From the NCBI GenBank assembly GCA_964457755.1, contig CAYWGC010000010.1:1-64000 (forward strand): a stretch of DNA of 64,000 bases, read 5' to 3'. Each line of letters starts with the position of its first letter. The stretch's first letter is position 1. The DNA comes from Tharpella sp964457755. Lineage in GTDB: Bacteria > Desulfobacterota > Anaeroferrophillalia > Anaeroferrophillales > Tharpellaceae. The notes under the pieces are model-generated. The model saw nothing but the letters and a program-made list of their open reading frames with translations, did no database searches and was not told the DNA's origin. Positions 43,755 through 52,448 of the stretch are shown here, in pieces. The position numbers and the translations under genes were made by a program.

Positions 43755-44910
43755 TCCATTTTTTAGCTTTATTAAAAACCTTTTGCCAAAAACCAAATGA
43801 AAATTCAATTTCACGTTGTTTCATATACAGGAGTACCGCCCCCAGCAGGAGGAAGAGCAGATTTGGCAAGCAGAAAAAGAAGAGAGCCAGCGGCGGCTGC
43901 CACTCAGCCAGGTATTCGCTTACCATACCGCTCACATAGTAGGCTAACAAAAAAATAAGCCCAAAAACAAAACCTTGGAAACGCGCTCCACTACGTACCG
44001 GAACCAGAGCCAGAGCCAACCCCAACAAAGCAAAAACAACACAGGAAAAGGGCTGGGTAAAACGTTCATAAAGAGTTGTCTGGGTTCCAACCGGGTTTTG
44101 CCCTAAACTCTTTTTCAGAGCTATCTTACGCAACAGATCAGAATTGGATAAAGCTTTGTTTCTAAGTTTGACGTGACCCTCTTCACCTAAAAGGGCCGAA
44201 ATATCAAAATTGATGCGATATTGAGAGAAATCGGTCACCCGATAACTATCTTCCTGCTCATTATATTCATGAATCGTCCCATTTTCAAGCTGTAGTAAAA
44301 GCGTCGAAGAACCACGATCACTGACAATCACCCCTTCTAAAGCCGTAACTGTCTGAGGGTGACCACTGTGCCGGCGATCCTCAATGAAAACCTCAGCCAC
44401 CCGACCATTTTCACGATCTATCTGACCCATATAGATGGCCATGCCCGGGAAAGCCAGATTAAGCGCTTGAGAGCGCAATGCCAAAGTTACTTTTTCTTGG
44501 AGAATCTCGAAGGTAACCTGACGAACCTGGCGCATTCCCCAGGGTGCCAACCAGGCACTTACCAATAAAGTCAGCAGCGTAACGGCTGCTGCCAGCTCTA
44601 AGATTGGCATGAATAGATTATAAGGAGATACTCCGGCAGCCTTTAAAGCCACAATTTCACCATCACCCACCATGCGGCCCAAACCGACCAGAACCGCAAA
44701 AAAGAAGGATATCGGCAAAGCCATCGTCATAATCTGCGGAATCAGAGCCAGAACCAAGCGCCCCACATCCCAGACCCGCACCCCTTCAGAGACCACCATA
44801 TTGACAATTTTAAAGAGCTGGCCCAGCAAAAGGATAAAAACCAAAACCACTAGGGCATAAAAAAAAGGGAGCAGAATCTCCCGTTGCAGATAACGATTAA
44901 TCATAGACAT
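43747..44910 (-). CDS. lptF: LPS-export permease of the LptF/LptG (YjgP/YjgQ) family
   Basis: This 387-aa protein has three N-terminal TM helices (to about 120), a periplasmic jelly-roll region (about 140-265) and three C-terminal helices. It forms with LptG and LptB2 the ABC transporter that extracts lipopolysaccharide from the inner membrane. Sequence MINRYLQREILLPFF is typical of the family. I favour LptF over LptG, but only moderately. It starts 7 nt after radC, so the two are co-transcribed. Confidence 0.82.
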   Translation of the reverse strand: MSMINRYLQREILLPFFYALVVLVFILLLGQLFKIVNMVVSEGVRVWDVGRLVLALIPQIMTMALPISFFFAVLVGLGRMVGDGEIVALKAAGVSPYNLFMPILELAAAVTLLTLLVSAWLAPWGMRQVRQVTFEILQEKVTLALRSQALNLAFPGMAIYMGQIDRENGRVAEVFIEDRRHSGHPQTVTALEGVIVSDRGSSTLLLQLENGTIHEYNEQEDSYRVTDFSQYRINFDISALLGEEGHVKLRNKALSNSDLLRKIALKKSLGQNPVGTQTTLYERFTQPFSCVVFALLGLALALVPVRSGARFQGFVFGLIFLLAYYVSGMVSEYLAEWQPPLALFFFCLPNLLFLLLGAVLLYMKQREIEFSFGFWQKVFNKAKKWIT

Positions 44911-44917
44911 AGATCTA

Positions 44918-45619
44918 TTACAAATCTCCTAACTCTTTGAGACTGACCACCTGACAACCGGCAACGATGAGGTGGTCAAGAAGACGAATATCGAGGGTTG
45001 CGGCCGCTTTTTTCAACTCTTGCGTAATTTTAAGATCATCGGCTGATGGGGTTGGGCTGCCACCCGGATGATTATGAGCAACCAACAGGGCCGCCGCCCG
45101 ATGCAGCAACGCCCGACTCATCACCTGACGCGGATAGACCACACTCATATCAACCGTACCCTGATGCATTACTTCACTGGCGATTAGACGGTGACGATTA
45201 TCGAGAAAAAGAACTAGAAACTGCTCTTCAGGAAGCCCCTCAAGACGAGATCGGCAAAGTTCCCCAATCTGCTCCGGCGAGTTTACAGTTTGGCGTTGAC
45301 GATCAGGTTGTTCGAGATAGAGGACCAGTAGTTCTCGACATAATTTCAGAAACTGAGCACTTTGCGGCCCCATCCCGGCGATCGCTTGCAAGCGATCTAG
45401 AGGGGCATCGAGAACCCTTTTTATAGTTTCGAAATTTCGCAACAACTCTTTAGCCAAAGGTTTTACATCGCGCCGCGGAATCGCATACCCTAAAAGCAGT
45501 TCCAGAACCTCATAGTCATGCCAACCACTAAGTCCTTGCTGGGCAAAGCGATCTTTTAATCGCTGCCGATGACCAAGATGATCAGCGACAACCGACTTCT
45601 CCTTTTTTTGGATCATCAT
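44918..45619 (-). CDS. radC: RadC-family JAMM/MPN protein
   Basis: This 233-aa protein has an N-terminal helix-hairpin-helix region (about 65-80) and a JAMM metal site HNHPGGSPTPSADD (about 181-194). The length is usual. RadC's biochemical role remains unsettled despite the old repair link. Two ATGs (45619 and 45616) are adjacent; either may be used. Confidence 0.92.
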   Translation of the reverse strand: MMIQKKEKSVVADHLGHRQRLKDRFAQQGLSGWHDYEVLELLLGYAIPRRDVKPLAKELLRNFETIKRVLDAPLDRLQAIAGMGPQSAQFLKLCRELLVLYLEQPDRQRQTVNSPEQIGELCRSRLEGLPEEQFLVLFLDNRHRLIASEVMHQGTVDMSVVYPRQVMSRALLHRAAALLVAHNHPGGSPTPSADDLKITQELKKAAATLDIRLLDHLIVAGCQVVSLKELGDL

Positions 45620-45737
45620 TTACCTAACCCATTTTCAATAGCCAGCCCAGAGTTCACAGAGAAAAGCTTTCCAGCTGGTACCTCTGTGGTCTCGGTGGTG
45701 CAAAAATAATATTTTGATCATTTTTCAATAATCGGGC

Positions 45738-45766
45738 TTGATTTTTTTCAAACAAGACCATACATT
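45738..45766 (+). promoter_or_regulatory. Sigma-70 promoter of the cooC-like gene
   Basis: TTGATT (45738-45743), 17 nt, TACATT (45761-45766), about 60 nt before the start codon. A degenerate CTCTGTGG-type repeat lies just upstream. Confidence 0.55.
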
Positions 45767-45828
45767 GCAAGGATAACGAAATCTTCTAACTCTCACAAGA
45801 TAAACCATCTTAACAAGGAAATATAATC

Positions 45829-46611
45829 ATGAAAATTGCAATTTCAGGCAAAGGCGGGGTCGGCAAAACCACATTGGCCGGAACTCTGGCCCGGGTCATC
45901 GCCGCCAGTGAACATAAAGTCTTAGCCATTGATGCTGACCCCGATGCCAATCTCGCCTCCGCCCTCGGCTTCAGCCTTGATGAAGTCAACAAAATCACTC
46001 CTTTTGCCGCGATGACCGACTTCATTCAGGAGCGTACCGGTTCGCAAAAAGGATCCTTCGGCGGCACCTTTAAACTTAACCCTCAAGTCGATGACATCCC
46101 CGAAAAATTCAGCTTGAGCCGAGAAAATCTAAAACTTTTAGTACTTGGCACGATCCCCGAGGGCGGCGGCGGCTGCTACTGCCCGGAGAGCGTTATCCTG
46201 AAATTCCTTCTGCGCCACATCCTCCTGCAACGGGATGAGAGCATTATCTTAGACATGGAAGCCGGCCTTGAACACCTAGGCCGGGGGGCAACTAAAGGCA
46301 TTGATGCCTTTATTGTCGTCGTCGAGCCCGGATCACGCAGTCTCCAAACCGCCAGACAGATCAAAAAACTGGCCGCCGACCTCGGCATCAACCAAGTCTA
46401 TGTGGTCGGTAATAAGGTCTGTGAACCGGGTGACCGAGAATTTATCAGCAACAATCTTGAGGACATTGAAATTTTAGGCTTCCTCGATTACGATCAGGAT
46501 ATCGTTGCTGCTGATCGACGTGATCAGGCCCCTTTTGAAGTAAATCCTAAAATTGTCGAAAATGTAAAACTTATCTATACTAATTTACAGAATAAATTAG
46601 CAAAAGCCTAA
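45829..46611 (+). CDS. CooC-like nickel-insertion ATPase
   Basis: This 260-aa MinD/SIMIBI-class ATPase has a deviant Walker A (GKGGVGKTT, 8-16) and a C116-Y-C118 motif matching the metal-binding CXC of CooC. CooC matures the Ni-Fe-S cluster of carbon monoxide dehydrogenase (or the acetyl-CoA synthase complex) by dimerising around metal and ATP. No such enzyme is encoded in the window, so its client is elsewhere. The start has AAGGAAA upstream. Confidence 0.88.
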   Translation: MKIAISGKGGVGKTTLAGTLARVIAASEHKVLAIDADPDANLASALGFSLDEVNKITPFAAMTDFIQERTGSQKGSFGGTFKLNPQVDDIPEKFSLSRENLKLLVLGTIPEGGGGCYCPESVILKFLLRHILLQRDESIILDMEAGLEHLGRGATKGIDAFIVVVEPGSRSLQTARQIKKLAADLGINQVYVVGNKVCEPGDREFISNNLEDIEILGFLDYDQDIVAADRRDQAPFEVNPKIVENVKLIYTNLQNKLAKA

Positions 46612-46694
46612 TGCGGCCGTTATCCGCAACCCAAGGCCCAAAGGCTTAAAGGTCACACAGCTTTAATCTAAGAAGGAATCCTGATTTAAACCAC

Positions 46695-46931
46695 TCAAAC
46701 ACCCCGTTGCTGGCATTCCGGGCTGCAGTAATGGCGCCCGGAATCGCGCCAGCCTCCGGTAAGTGCCTCGTGTTCGGGCACATAAAGACCGCAGACGGCG
46801 CACTTGACCATCTTTTCTCCACGCTCCGCAACCGGAGCCCCGGGTGCCTCTCGCTTATCAACCGCTGGCCGGCCTCTAAAAAGACGAAAAAAAAGATAAC
46901 CTAATCCTATCCACAGTAAAAACCTAAACAC
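46695..46931 (-). CDS. PP0621-like small zinc-binding membrane protein
   Basis: This 78-aa protein has one N-terminal TM helix (about 2-18), a short linker, and a C-terminal metal site CAVCGLYVPEHEAL ... HYCSPEC. The pattern matches the PP0621 family, of unknown function. It follows the AsmA-like gene (9-nt gap) in the same direction. Confidence 0.8.
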   Translation of the reverse strand: MFRFLLWIGLGYLFFRLFRGRPAVDKREAPGAPVAERGEKMVKCAVCGLYVPEHEALTGGWRDSGRHYCSPECQQRGV

Positions 46932-46940
46932 TTAGATAAC

Positions 46941-49900
46941 CTATTTTTTTTCAACTCCACTATCTTTTTCAAGATCATTTTCGGAGCTTATCTGATTTAA
47001 CAATTTTCCCGGCATTCGCAACAATCTTACCGGGGTCTTAAAAAACCTTTGGATCATATCTCCGGCTTTCTGACCCAATCCGGAAACTGTATGCGTCTTA
47101 ATCTTTATATCTTCAAATGAACCTGTGGCTGTCATCGGAATTACGACGAAGGTCTTCTGGTCACCAGTAATGATATAACCGACCACTGGAATCGTGGCAA
47201 GCAGTTTATCGACTGTTTGCAACGGTTGAACCCCAATTTTAAGGTCGACCTGCTCTTCAACCAGAGAAATCACCCCATCACACAAAAGATTCAGAGACGA
47301 TCCGCGCATGGCAAAATCATCGACTACTAATACTCCATCAACAATTGTCCCCTGACCTGAAAGCGTCTGGTATGGAACCCCCTGATCAACACTAATCTCA
47401 GGCAAGCGTAAAGCCGCAAACTGAGACAGGTTAAGCAGAGAACAGACGTTAGCCAGCAAGGTAAACTTTTTCAGGCGCCCATCGTAAAAAGCAAAATCGA
47501 ATTGGCCGGCCAAATTCTCCTTCCAAGCTTGCAGCGATCCCCCTTTCCAGTCGAGGTCAAGATTAAGAGAACCATAACCACCTTGCATCGGCAAACCTCG
47601 ATCAGGATTTTTAAGATAGTCATTAAAGGTTTCAAAATCGATATCACTCAATTGGGATTCAAGCGCAAAAGAGTCATCACGATAAGACCATTGGGCTGAA
47701 GCATTGAGTCCACCCCCAAAACTGCTCCCAGTAATTTTCTTAAAGTTTACCCCCAGAGCATCGAGCGTGCAATCTCCCTCAATTTCACCAATTTCCATCT
47801 GCTGCCAACGCAGATGCTGGGCCCGGGCCTGGACATGAAGATGGTTTCGAGCTAAGATATCTTTCCAAGACAACAAAAGCTCAACCCCGTCGGCCTTAAC
47901 GGCCTCGGCCAGATCTTCAAGCAAAACCGCTCGAATTTTTTGATCATCCGGATTTGAGTCGACCCCATGAACACCATTCACCGCATGGACCTCATCGGGC
48001 GCACTGAAGAGAGTATCAAGATCAAGCTTTTGAACGTCAATCTCAAGAGCGCCGGTCAAGCCTCCACCAAGATATCGCAATTGCCCGAAAACTTCAACTT
48101 GAGCCTCCTGCCCCCCCCAACCCCAGCGGCACTCCTTAATTGCCAGGCCAGCTTCTGGTCCGCCTGAAAAAGAGAATGCAAAATCATTAAGGTGATGCCA
48201 GGGAGCTCTCCGGTCGCGACCTTTTTCAGAACCATCTTCTGCCGGCAGCATCAACTCTTTTACAACAACTCTTTTCTCTGAAGCCTTTTTCTCCAACGCT
48301 AGAAAATCATCAACCAGAATATGGTCAGCAACAACCTCTCCATGCACGATATAACCCGAACCTTTTTCCTCCCGAATCAGTTCACCCTTGCAAGCAAGAT
48401 CAGATTCACCATGCTCGATAAACAAACGTTTGAAATCAATCCTTTCGTGATTAAACTCAGCCAAACAATTTAAGTGCTCAAAAGATTCCGCCATAAAAGG
48501 TAACTTGACATCAGCCCAATCCAAACTTAACGTTCCGAGCAATTGAAGTTCGGAAAAATGTTTGAGATCACCAATCAGATGCAACTCTAATGGCGATGGC
48601 CCGATTTTCTTTCCGCTGACAGAGAATTTTTCACCCAAGAACAAATCAAGATGTTCAGGAGCAAATTCCTGGGTCTGAGCTCTAAACTCAAATTTCAAAT
48701 CAGACTCCCCATTTCCACTGAACCAAAGGGCCGGCCCGGGGAGTCTCCCTTGCAACGTCAACGGCAGCGAAGCCAGATAACAGCTCGCATTTTCGATTAT
48801 AATCCGCTCATTGGCAAGGACAAAGGAAGCATCTCCTCGATTAATTGCCAAAGGCTGCCCGGCCACTGCAAATGCAAGATCTTGACCTTTTAAAATCCCT
48901 CCCCAAGTGATCTCGGAAAGTTTTGTCAGGGGCCCTGCAAAAACCAGGTCTCCTTGCAAAAATCCGCTGTAAGAGATTGCCGACCGCTTTTCGAAAGAGG
49001 GTTCTTCAGGAATATCATGAAAAAATCTTTCACAATATGGCTGGAGACGCTTAAGATCAACCCCTAAATTACAGGCACACTTGATTTGCGGATCATGAAA
49101 GATATTCTGCAAAGAGAGATTCACCGCCTCTCCAGAAAGTGCATCCCAGTCAAAATCGAGGTCTGATATTTTCAGAGAGCCCCCCTCGAAAACGACATTG
49201 CCAGCCCCAACCGCAAGATGAGGCCAATCTTCAGCTATTTTAAAAAGCAGATTCTTAGCTTTAAGCTGACCGCCGACCACTCCCGTTGGAGGATTTTTTT
49301 CGGCCAGCCGCACTATTTTCCGATAATCTCCTTTCAGATAAGCGCTCTCGACAAGACAACCCCCTCCGGATTGCAGAAATTGATAATAATTCAGGATTTT
49401 TTCCGGCAAAATTTTCCAGGGCAGGAGATGGGAGATCGCCAGAGGATCAAATTCAGGCATTTCAAGTCCGGCCTTAATCGAACCATCGATACCACGCCGG
49501 GCTTCATGTAAGAGACAATATCCTTTAAGCTTCAAGCCATCAGCATCAATCGCGCAGCTTAACGTCTCAATTGTATTATAGCGGTCGGCCAAGCGAAAAT
49601 CATAATCAACCGCAAACCGCTTAAATTTAAGTTTCTGATTGAAGACCTGTTGATAATCAAGTTCAGCTTGGTGCAGCACAATACGACCTTGCGACCTGAA
49701 CAGACCCATCAAGCTGCCACGGTAGGTCGAGTCGATATCGACTCGGGCTCCGATAAATCGCATCGGCACATATTTCTGATAGTAGGGGAAATAGGTTGCT
49801 GCATTGAGATTTTTGGCCTCAACCTGGCAATCTAAAAACATCTCACCGGGCCTTAATGGCCACTGCAAAGACGACAGACTCCCCTCTATTTTCAAGGAAC

Positions 49901-50612
49901 CATCACCCGGCCCGTCAACCACCCTGGCGGCCAGAGTAAATTGAGTCGGAGCCCCAGATTTTTGCCATTCCAGGAGAACATTCAGATCTTCCAGATGGGT
50001 GAGAATCAGAGAGACCCCAAAACAACGGTCAGTAAACGTTACCGACCCATCGACAATCTCCACCAGGGCTTGACTGATATCACTATCAAAGTACCAATAT
50101 TTGAAAAAACCTACCGCGGCACCAGCCCCAACATCTCCAGCATGAGAAGCAACCCCTTTAGGCAAAGGAGGATCGGCCGATTCCGTCTCTATTGGGGCAG
50201 CGCTAATTATAACAGGTCGAATAAAGCCGGCCAGCGGTAAGCTGCCCTTATCGAGCTGCAATGAGACCCGAGGTTGAACCAGGGTCACCCGACAAGGATG
50301 AAGGTGGCGCTGCAGCAGACGGATGAAATCAAAATTTACAATAGCGGTCGTCACTGAAATCTGTTGCGAACCTGAGTTCTCAACTACTCTTATACCATCA
50401 ACCCGAACCCCCGGACCATGCGCAAAAGTCAACTTCAACTTACCGATTGCAACCTCACCTAAAATTCGAGAGTGTAAGTATGCAAGCAGTTGCGGACGAA
50501 AGTTTTCCAGGTCAATCAGATTCGGCAAACTGATTATAAGCAAAAAGAGACCCAGCAGAAGCACAGCCCCGAGTCTGGAAATAAGCCGCCAGCCCCATCT
50601 ACGCATAAGCAA
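46941..50612 (-). CDS. Large AsmA-like envelope protein
   Basis: This 1223-aa protein has one N-terminal TM helix (about 12-30) and a long periplasmic beta-rich region typical of AsmA/YhdP/TamB-like bridge proteins, ending with an AsmA-like C-terminal part (about 1020-1190; SLNLDLDWKGG, GTIVDGVLVVDDFAM). Such proteins are thought to carry phospholipids between the two membranes. Length and the C-terminal block fit the YhdP-like group (about 1250 in E. coli). It is co-directional with the PP0621-like gene. Confidence 0.82.
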   Translation of the reverse strand: MLMRRWGWRLISRLGAVLLLGLFLLIISLPNLIDLENFRPQLLAYLHSRILGEVAIGKLKLTFAHGPGVRVDGIRVVENSGSQQISVTTAIVNFDFIRLLQRHLHPCRVTLVQPRVSLQLDKGSLPLAGFIRPVIISAAPIETESADPPLPKGVASHAGDVGAGAAVGFFKYWYFDSDISQALVEIVDGSVTFTDRCFGVSLILTHLEDLNVLLEWQKSGAPTQFTLAARVVDGPGDGSLKIEGSLSSLQWPLRPGEMFLDCQVEAKNLNAATYFPYYQKYVPMRFIGARVDIDSTYRGSLMGLFRSQGRIVLHQAELDYQQVFNQKLKFKRFAVDYDFRLADRYNTIETLSCAIDADGLKLKGYCLLHEARRGIDGSIKAGLEMPEFDPLAISHLLPWKILPEKILNYYQFLQSGGGCLVESAYLKGDYRKIVRLAEKNPPTGVVGGQLKAKNLLFKIAEDWPHLAVGAGNVVFEGGSLKISDLDFDWDALSGEAVNLSLQNIFHDPQIKCACNLGVDLKRLQPYCERFFHDIPEEPSFEKRSAISYSGFLQGDLVFAGPLTKLSEITWGGILKGQDLAFAVAGQPLAINRGDASFVLANERIIIENASCYLASLPLTLQGRLPGPALWFSGNGESDLKFEFRAQTQEFAPEHLDLFLGEKFSVSGKKIGPSPLELHLIGDLKHFSELQLLGTLSLDWADVKLPFMAESFEHLNCLAEFNHERIDFKRLFIEHGESDLACKGELIREEKGSGYIVHGEVVADHILVDDFLALEKKASEKRVVVKELMLPAEDGSEKGRDRRAPWHHLNDFAFSFSGGPEAGLAIKECRWGWGGQEAQVEVFGQLRYLGGGLTGALEIDVQKLDLDTLFSAPDEVHAVNGVHGVDSNPDDQKIRAVLLEDLAEAVKADGVELLLSWKDILARNHLHVQARAQHLRWQQMEIGEIEGDCTLDALGVNFKKITGSSFGGGLNASAQWSYRDDSFALESQLSDIDFETFNDYLKNPDRGLPMQGGYGSLNLDLDWKGGSLQAWKENLAGQFDFAFYDGRLKKFTLLANVCSLLNLSQFAALRLPEISVDQGVPYQTLSGQGTIVDGVLVVDDFAMRGSSLNLLCDGVISLVEEQVDLKIGVQPLQTVDKLLATIPVVGYIITGDQKTFVVIPMTATGSFEDIKIKTHTVSGLGQKAGDMIQRFFKTPVRLLRMPGKLLNQISSENDLEKDSGVEKK

Positions 50613-50750
50613 ATCCCGTCAGCCAAAAGACGCTTTGCCGAAAACAATTATTTAATAGAGTATCAATCATCTTAAATCATTACCACCGACCGACATCTTT
50701 TTGAAGTTAAAAGTCACTAAGAATAACTTTTCTCAAACTTCAAACCGCAA

Positions 50751-50794
50751 CAGGCACAAAAAAGCCGGGCTTAAACCCGGCTTTTTTGTGCCTG
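50751..50794. terminator. Bidirectional perfect 19-bp terminator
   Basis: A 19-bp perfect stem (50751-50769 with 50776-50794) with a 6-nt loop includes internal A6/T6 tracts, so it can end transcription on both strands. It follows the VPLPA-CTERM gene (minus strand). Confidence 0.92.
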
Positions 50795-50805
50795 TTTTAA
50801 ATTTT

Positions 50806-51501
50806 TTATCTTTTACGACGGCGTACGAGAAAGAGAAATCCACTGCCCAAAAACCAAACAGATGCTGGCAGAGGTACGGCCGACGAACTCTGATCTGCAA
50901 CAAAAGGAGTTTGAATAACACCGAAAAAAGCTTCACCAGCTAAAACTTGACAGCCCACATAGTGAGGATTTTCAGTACCACCTGTAAGCGTCGGCAAAAC
51001 TCCGGTCGCCATATATTCAACCACCCGCCAAGCTATCATCTGGGCTGGCGTATAAAGCGTACTCCCCTCAACGTAAAAAACCAAACCATAGACCCCACCA
51101 GAACCATTGACATCACCAAAAAAACGTCCATTAATTGTGAAATTACGAGATTCAGACCACCAAATCATCCCCATTTGAGAAGTTGCCTCGGTACCTTGAC
51201 TGAAAGCGTAAAAGAAATCCTGGTTGTTCTGCTTAAAGTAGCCCCCCGTAACATCACCAAGATTTTCATAAAAAGTTGATTTTATGGTATTCATAAATCC
51301 CAGAGCATCGTCTTCCATCGATAGCGAGCCTTTAAAGCTATCCCCGAACCCTGGCAAATAACCGGCAGAAGCTTTGCTGTCAAAGAGTACGGTACCAGAA
51401 AAGTCAAAACTAAAGGCCAGAACACTCTGAGGCGCCATCAGGAGGGCCAAGCACAAGCCCAAAAACACCAATGAAGATAGTTTTTTGACTAAAACGTCCA
51501 T
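50806..51501 (-). CDS. VPLPA-CTERM (exosortase-sorted) secreted protein
   Basis: This 231-aa protein has a signal peptide (to about residue 29, VLAFSF) and a C-terminal tripartite tail VPLPASVWFLGSGFLFLV plus RRRKR, which is a sorting signal of the PEP-CTERM class recognised by exosortase. The middle (FSGTVLFDSKASAGYLPG...) is a beta-rich extracellular domain of unknown function often seen in such proteins. No exosortase is encoded in the window. It is monocistronic with its own terminator. Confidence 0.85.
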   Translation of the reverse strand: MDVLVKKLSSLVFLGLCLALLMAPQSVLAFSFDFSGTVLFDSKASAGYLPGFGDSFKGSLSMEDDALGFMNTIKSTFYENLGDVTGGYFKQNNQDFFYAFSQGTEATSQMGMIWWSESRNFTINGRFFGDVNGSGGVYGLVFYVEGSTLYTPAQMIAWRVVEYMATGVLPTLTGGTENPHYVGCQVLAGEAFFGVIQTPFVADQSSSAVPLPASVWFLGSGFLFLVRRRKR

Positions 51502-51729
51502 AACATATTACCTATTGCGAAATTAATAAGATCTGGGGAAAAGCAAATGGTTGCCAAAAATTCATAAAATACAAGCATAGCTAAACCATAAACACTCACC
51601 GCCATTTCGACTACTGCATCTATCTTAATCAAGAAAAATCATTTTAGCAATAGGAAGAAAGTATGAAAAATCAAGAAAAATCTTTAAAAAACAACTAAAA
51701 TAGGCTTTTTTCAAATTACAAATGAAAAA

Positions 51730-52437
51730 TCAAAGCAGCACCCGGGCCAGAGTAAAGCCACTGATCGAGTTAGCACCGGCATCCTTTAGAACTTTTGCGG
51801 CAGCACTCAAGGTCGTTCCGGTCGTCAGAACATCATCGCACAAAAGAATATTTTTACCCCTTATTTTTTCCGGTTCTGGAACCAAAAATAAATCCGAACT
51901 CACATTGCGGGTTCGGGCCCGACGATCCAAAGATGCTTGCCGGGGGGTATCAATAGTTTTAAGAAGAAGGTTACAAGCTAATGGGAACTCAAGAAATGCG
52001 GCACTACACGAAGCGATGAAAAAGGCTTGATTAAAGCCTCGTTTTCGTAAGGCCAGCGGGGTGAGAGGCACAGCTAAAATGAGATCGAAGTGCAAGGCAG
52101 AAAATTCATGGCGAGACCATGCCAGTTTTAACAAGATTTTTATAAGCGGAAAAAACTCGTGCCGGTCATGATACTTCCAGGGGGGAATGATTTTTTCAAG
52201 CAGCCCAGCATAGAGATAAGCAGAAAAAACATGCTCACCCCCACCTTGACTGGAAGCATCTAGACTTACTTTTGAAATCTGCAACTGTTGCCGACAAGCG
52301 TCACACAGATAGTTATCAAGATCCTGTTTTTTCGGTGAGGAATCTAATGAATGGGAGAGAAAAACGGAACAAACCAGACAGCGGGGCGGGAAAATGGTAT
52401 CAAGTAGGGCAGTAGCAAATGAGAAAATATCAATCAC
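51730..52437 (-). CDS. comF: ComF-family phosphoribosyltransferase-like protein
   Basis: This 235-aa protein has an N-terminal zinc-binding region (CLVC ... CDAC) and a C-terminal PRTase fold with DDVLTTGTT (about 196-204). ComF proteins act in DNA uptake in competent bacteria, though the PRTase chemistry is unknown. It is the last gene of the proB-gpmI operon (11-nt gap). Type IV pilus genes are in the window, so a DNA-uptake role is possible. Confidence 0.88.
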   Translation of the reverse strand: MIDIFSFATALLDTIFPPRCLVCSVFLSHSLDSSPKKQDLDNYLCDACRQQLQISKVSLDASSQGGGEHVFSAYLYAGLLEKIIPPWKYHDRHEFFPLIKILLKLAWSRHEFSALHFDLILAVPLTPLALRKRGFNQAFFIASCSAAFLEFPLACNLLLKTIDTPRQASLDRRARTRNVSSDLFLVPEPEKIRGKNILLCDDVLTTGTTLSAAAKVLKDAGANSISGFTLARVLL

Positions 52438-52448
52438 TTATTTTAAAA

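Noticed and set aside
51546..51562. Sigma-54-like site before the VPLPA-CTERM gene (minus strand TTGGCAACCATTTGC)
   Set aside because: GG and GC are 9 nt apart, not 10; spacing is strict for sigma-54.
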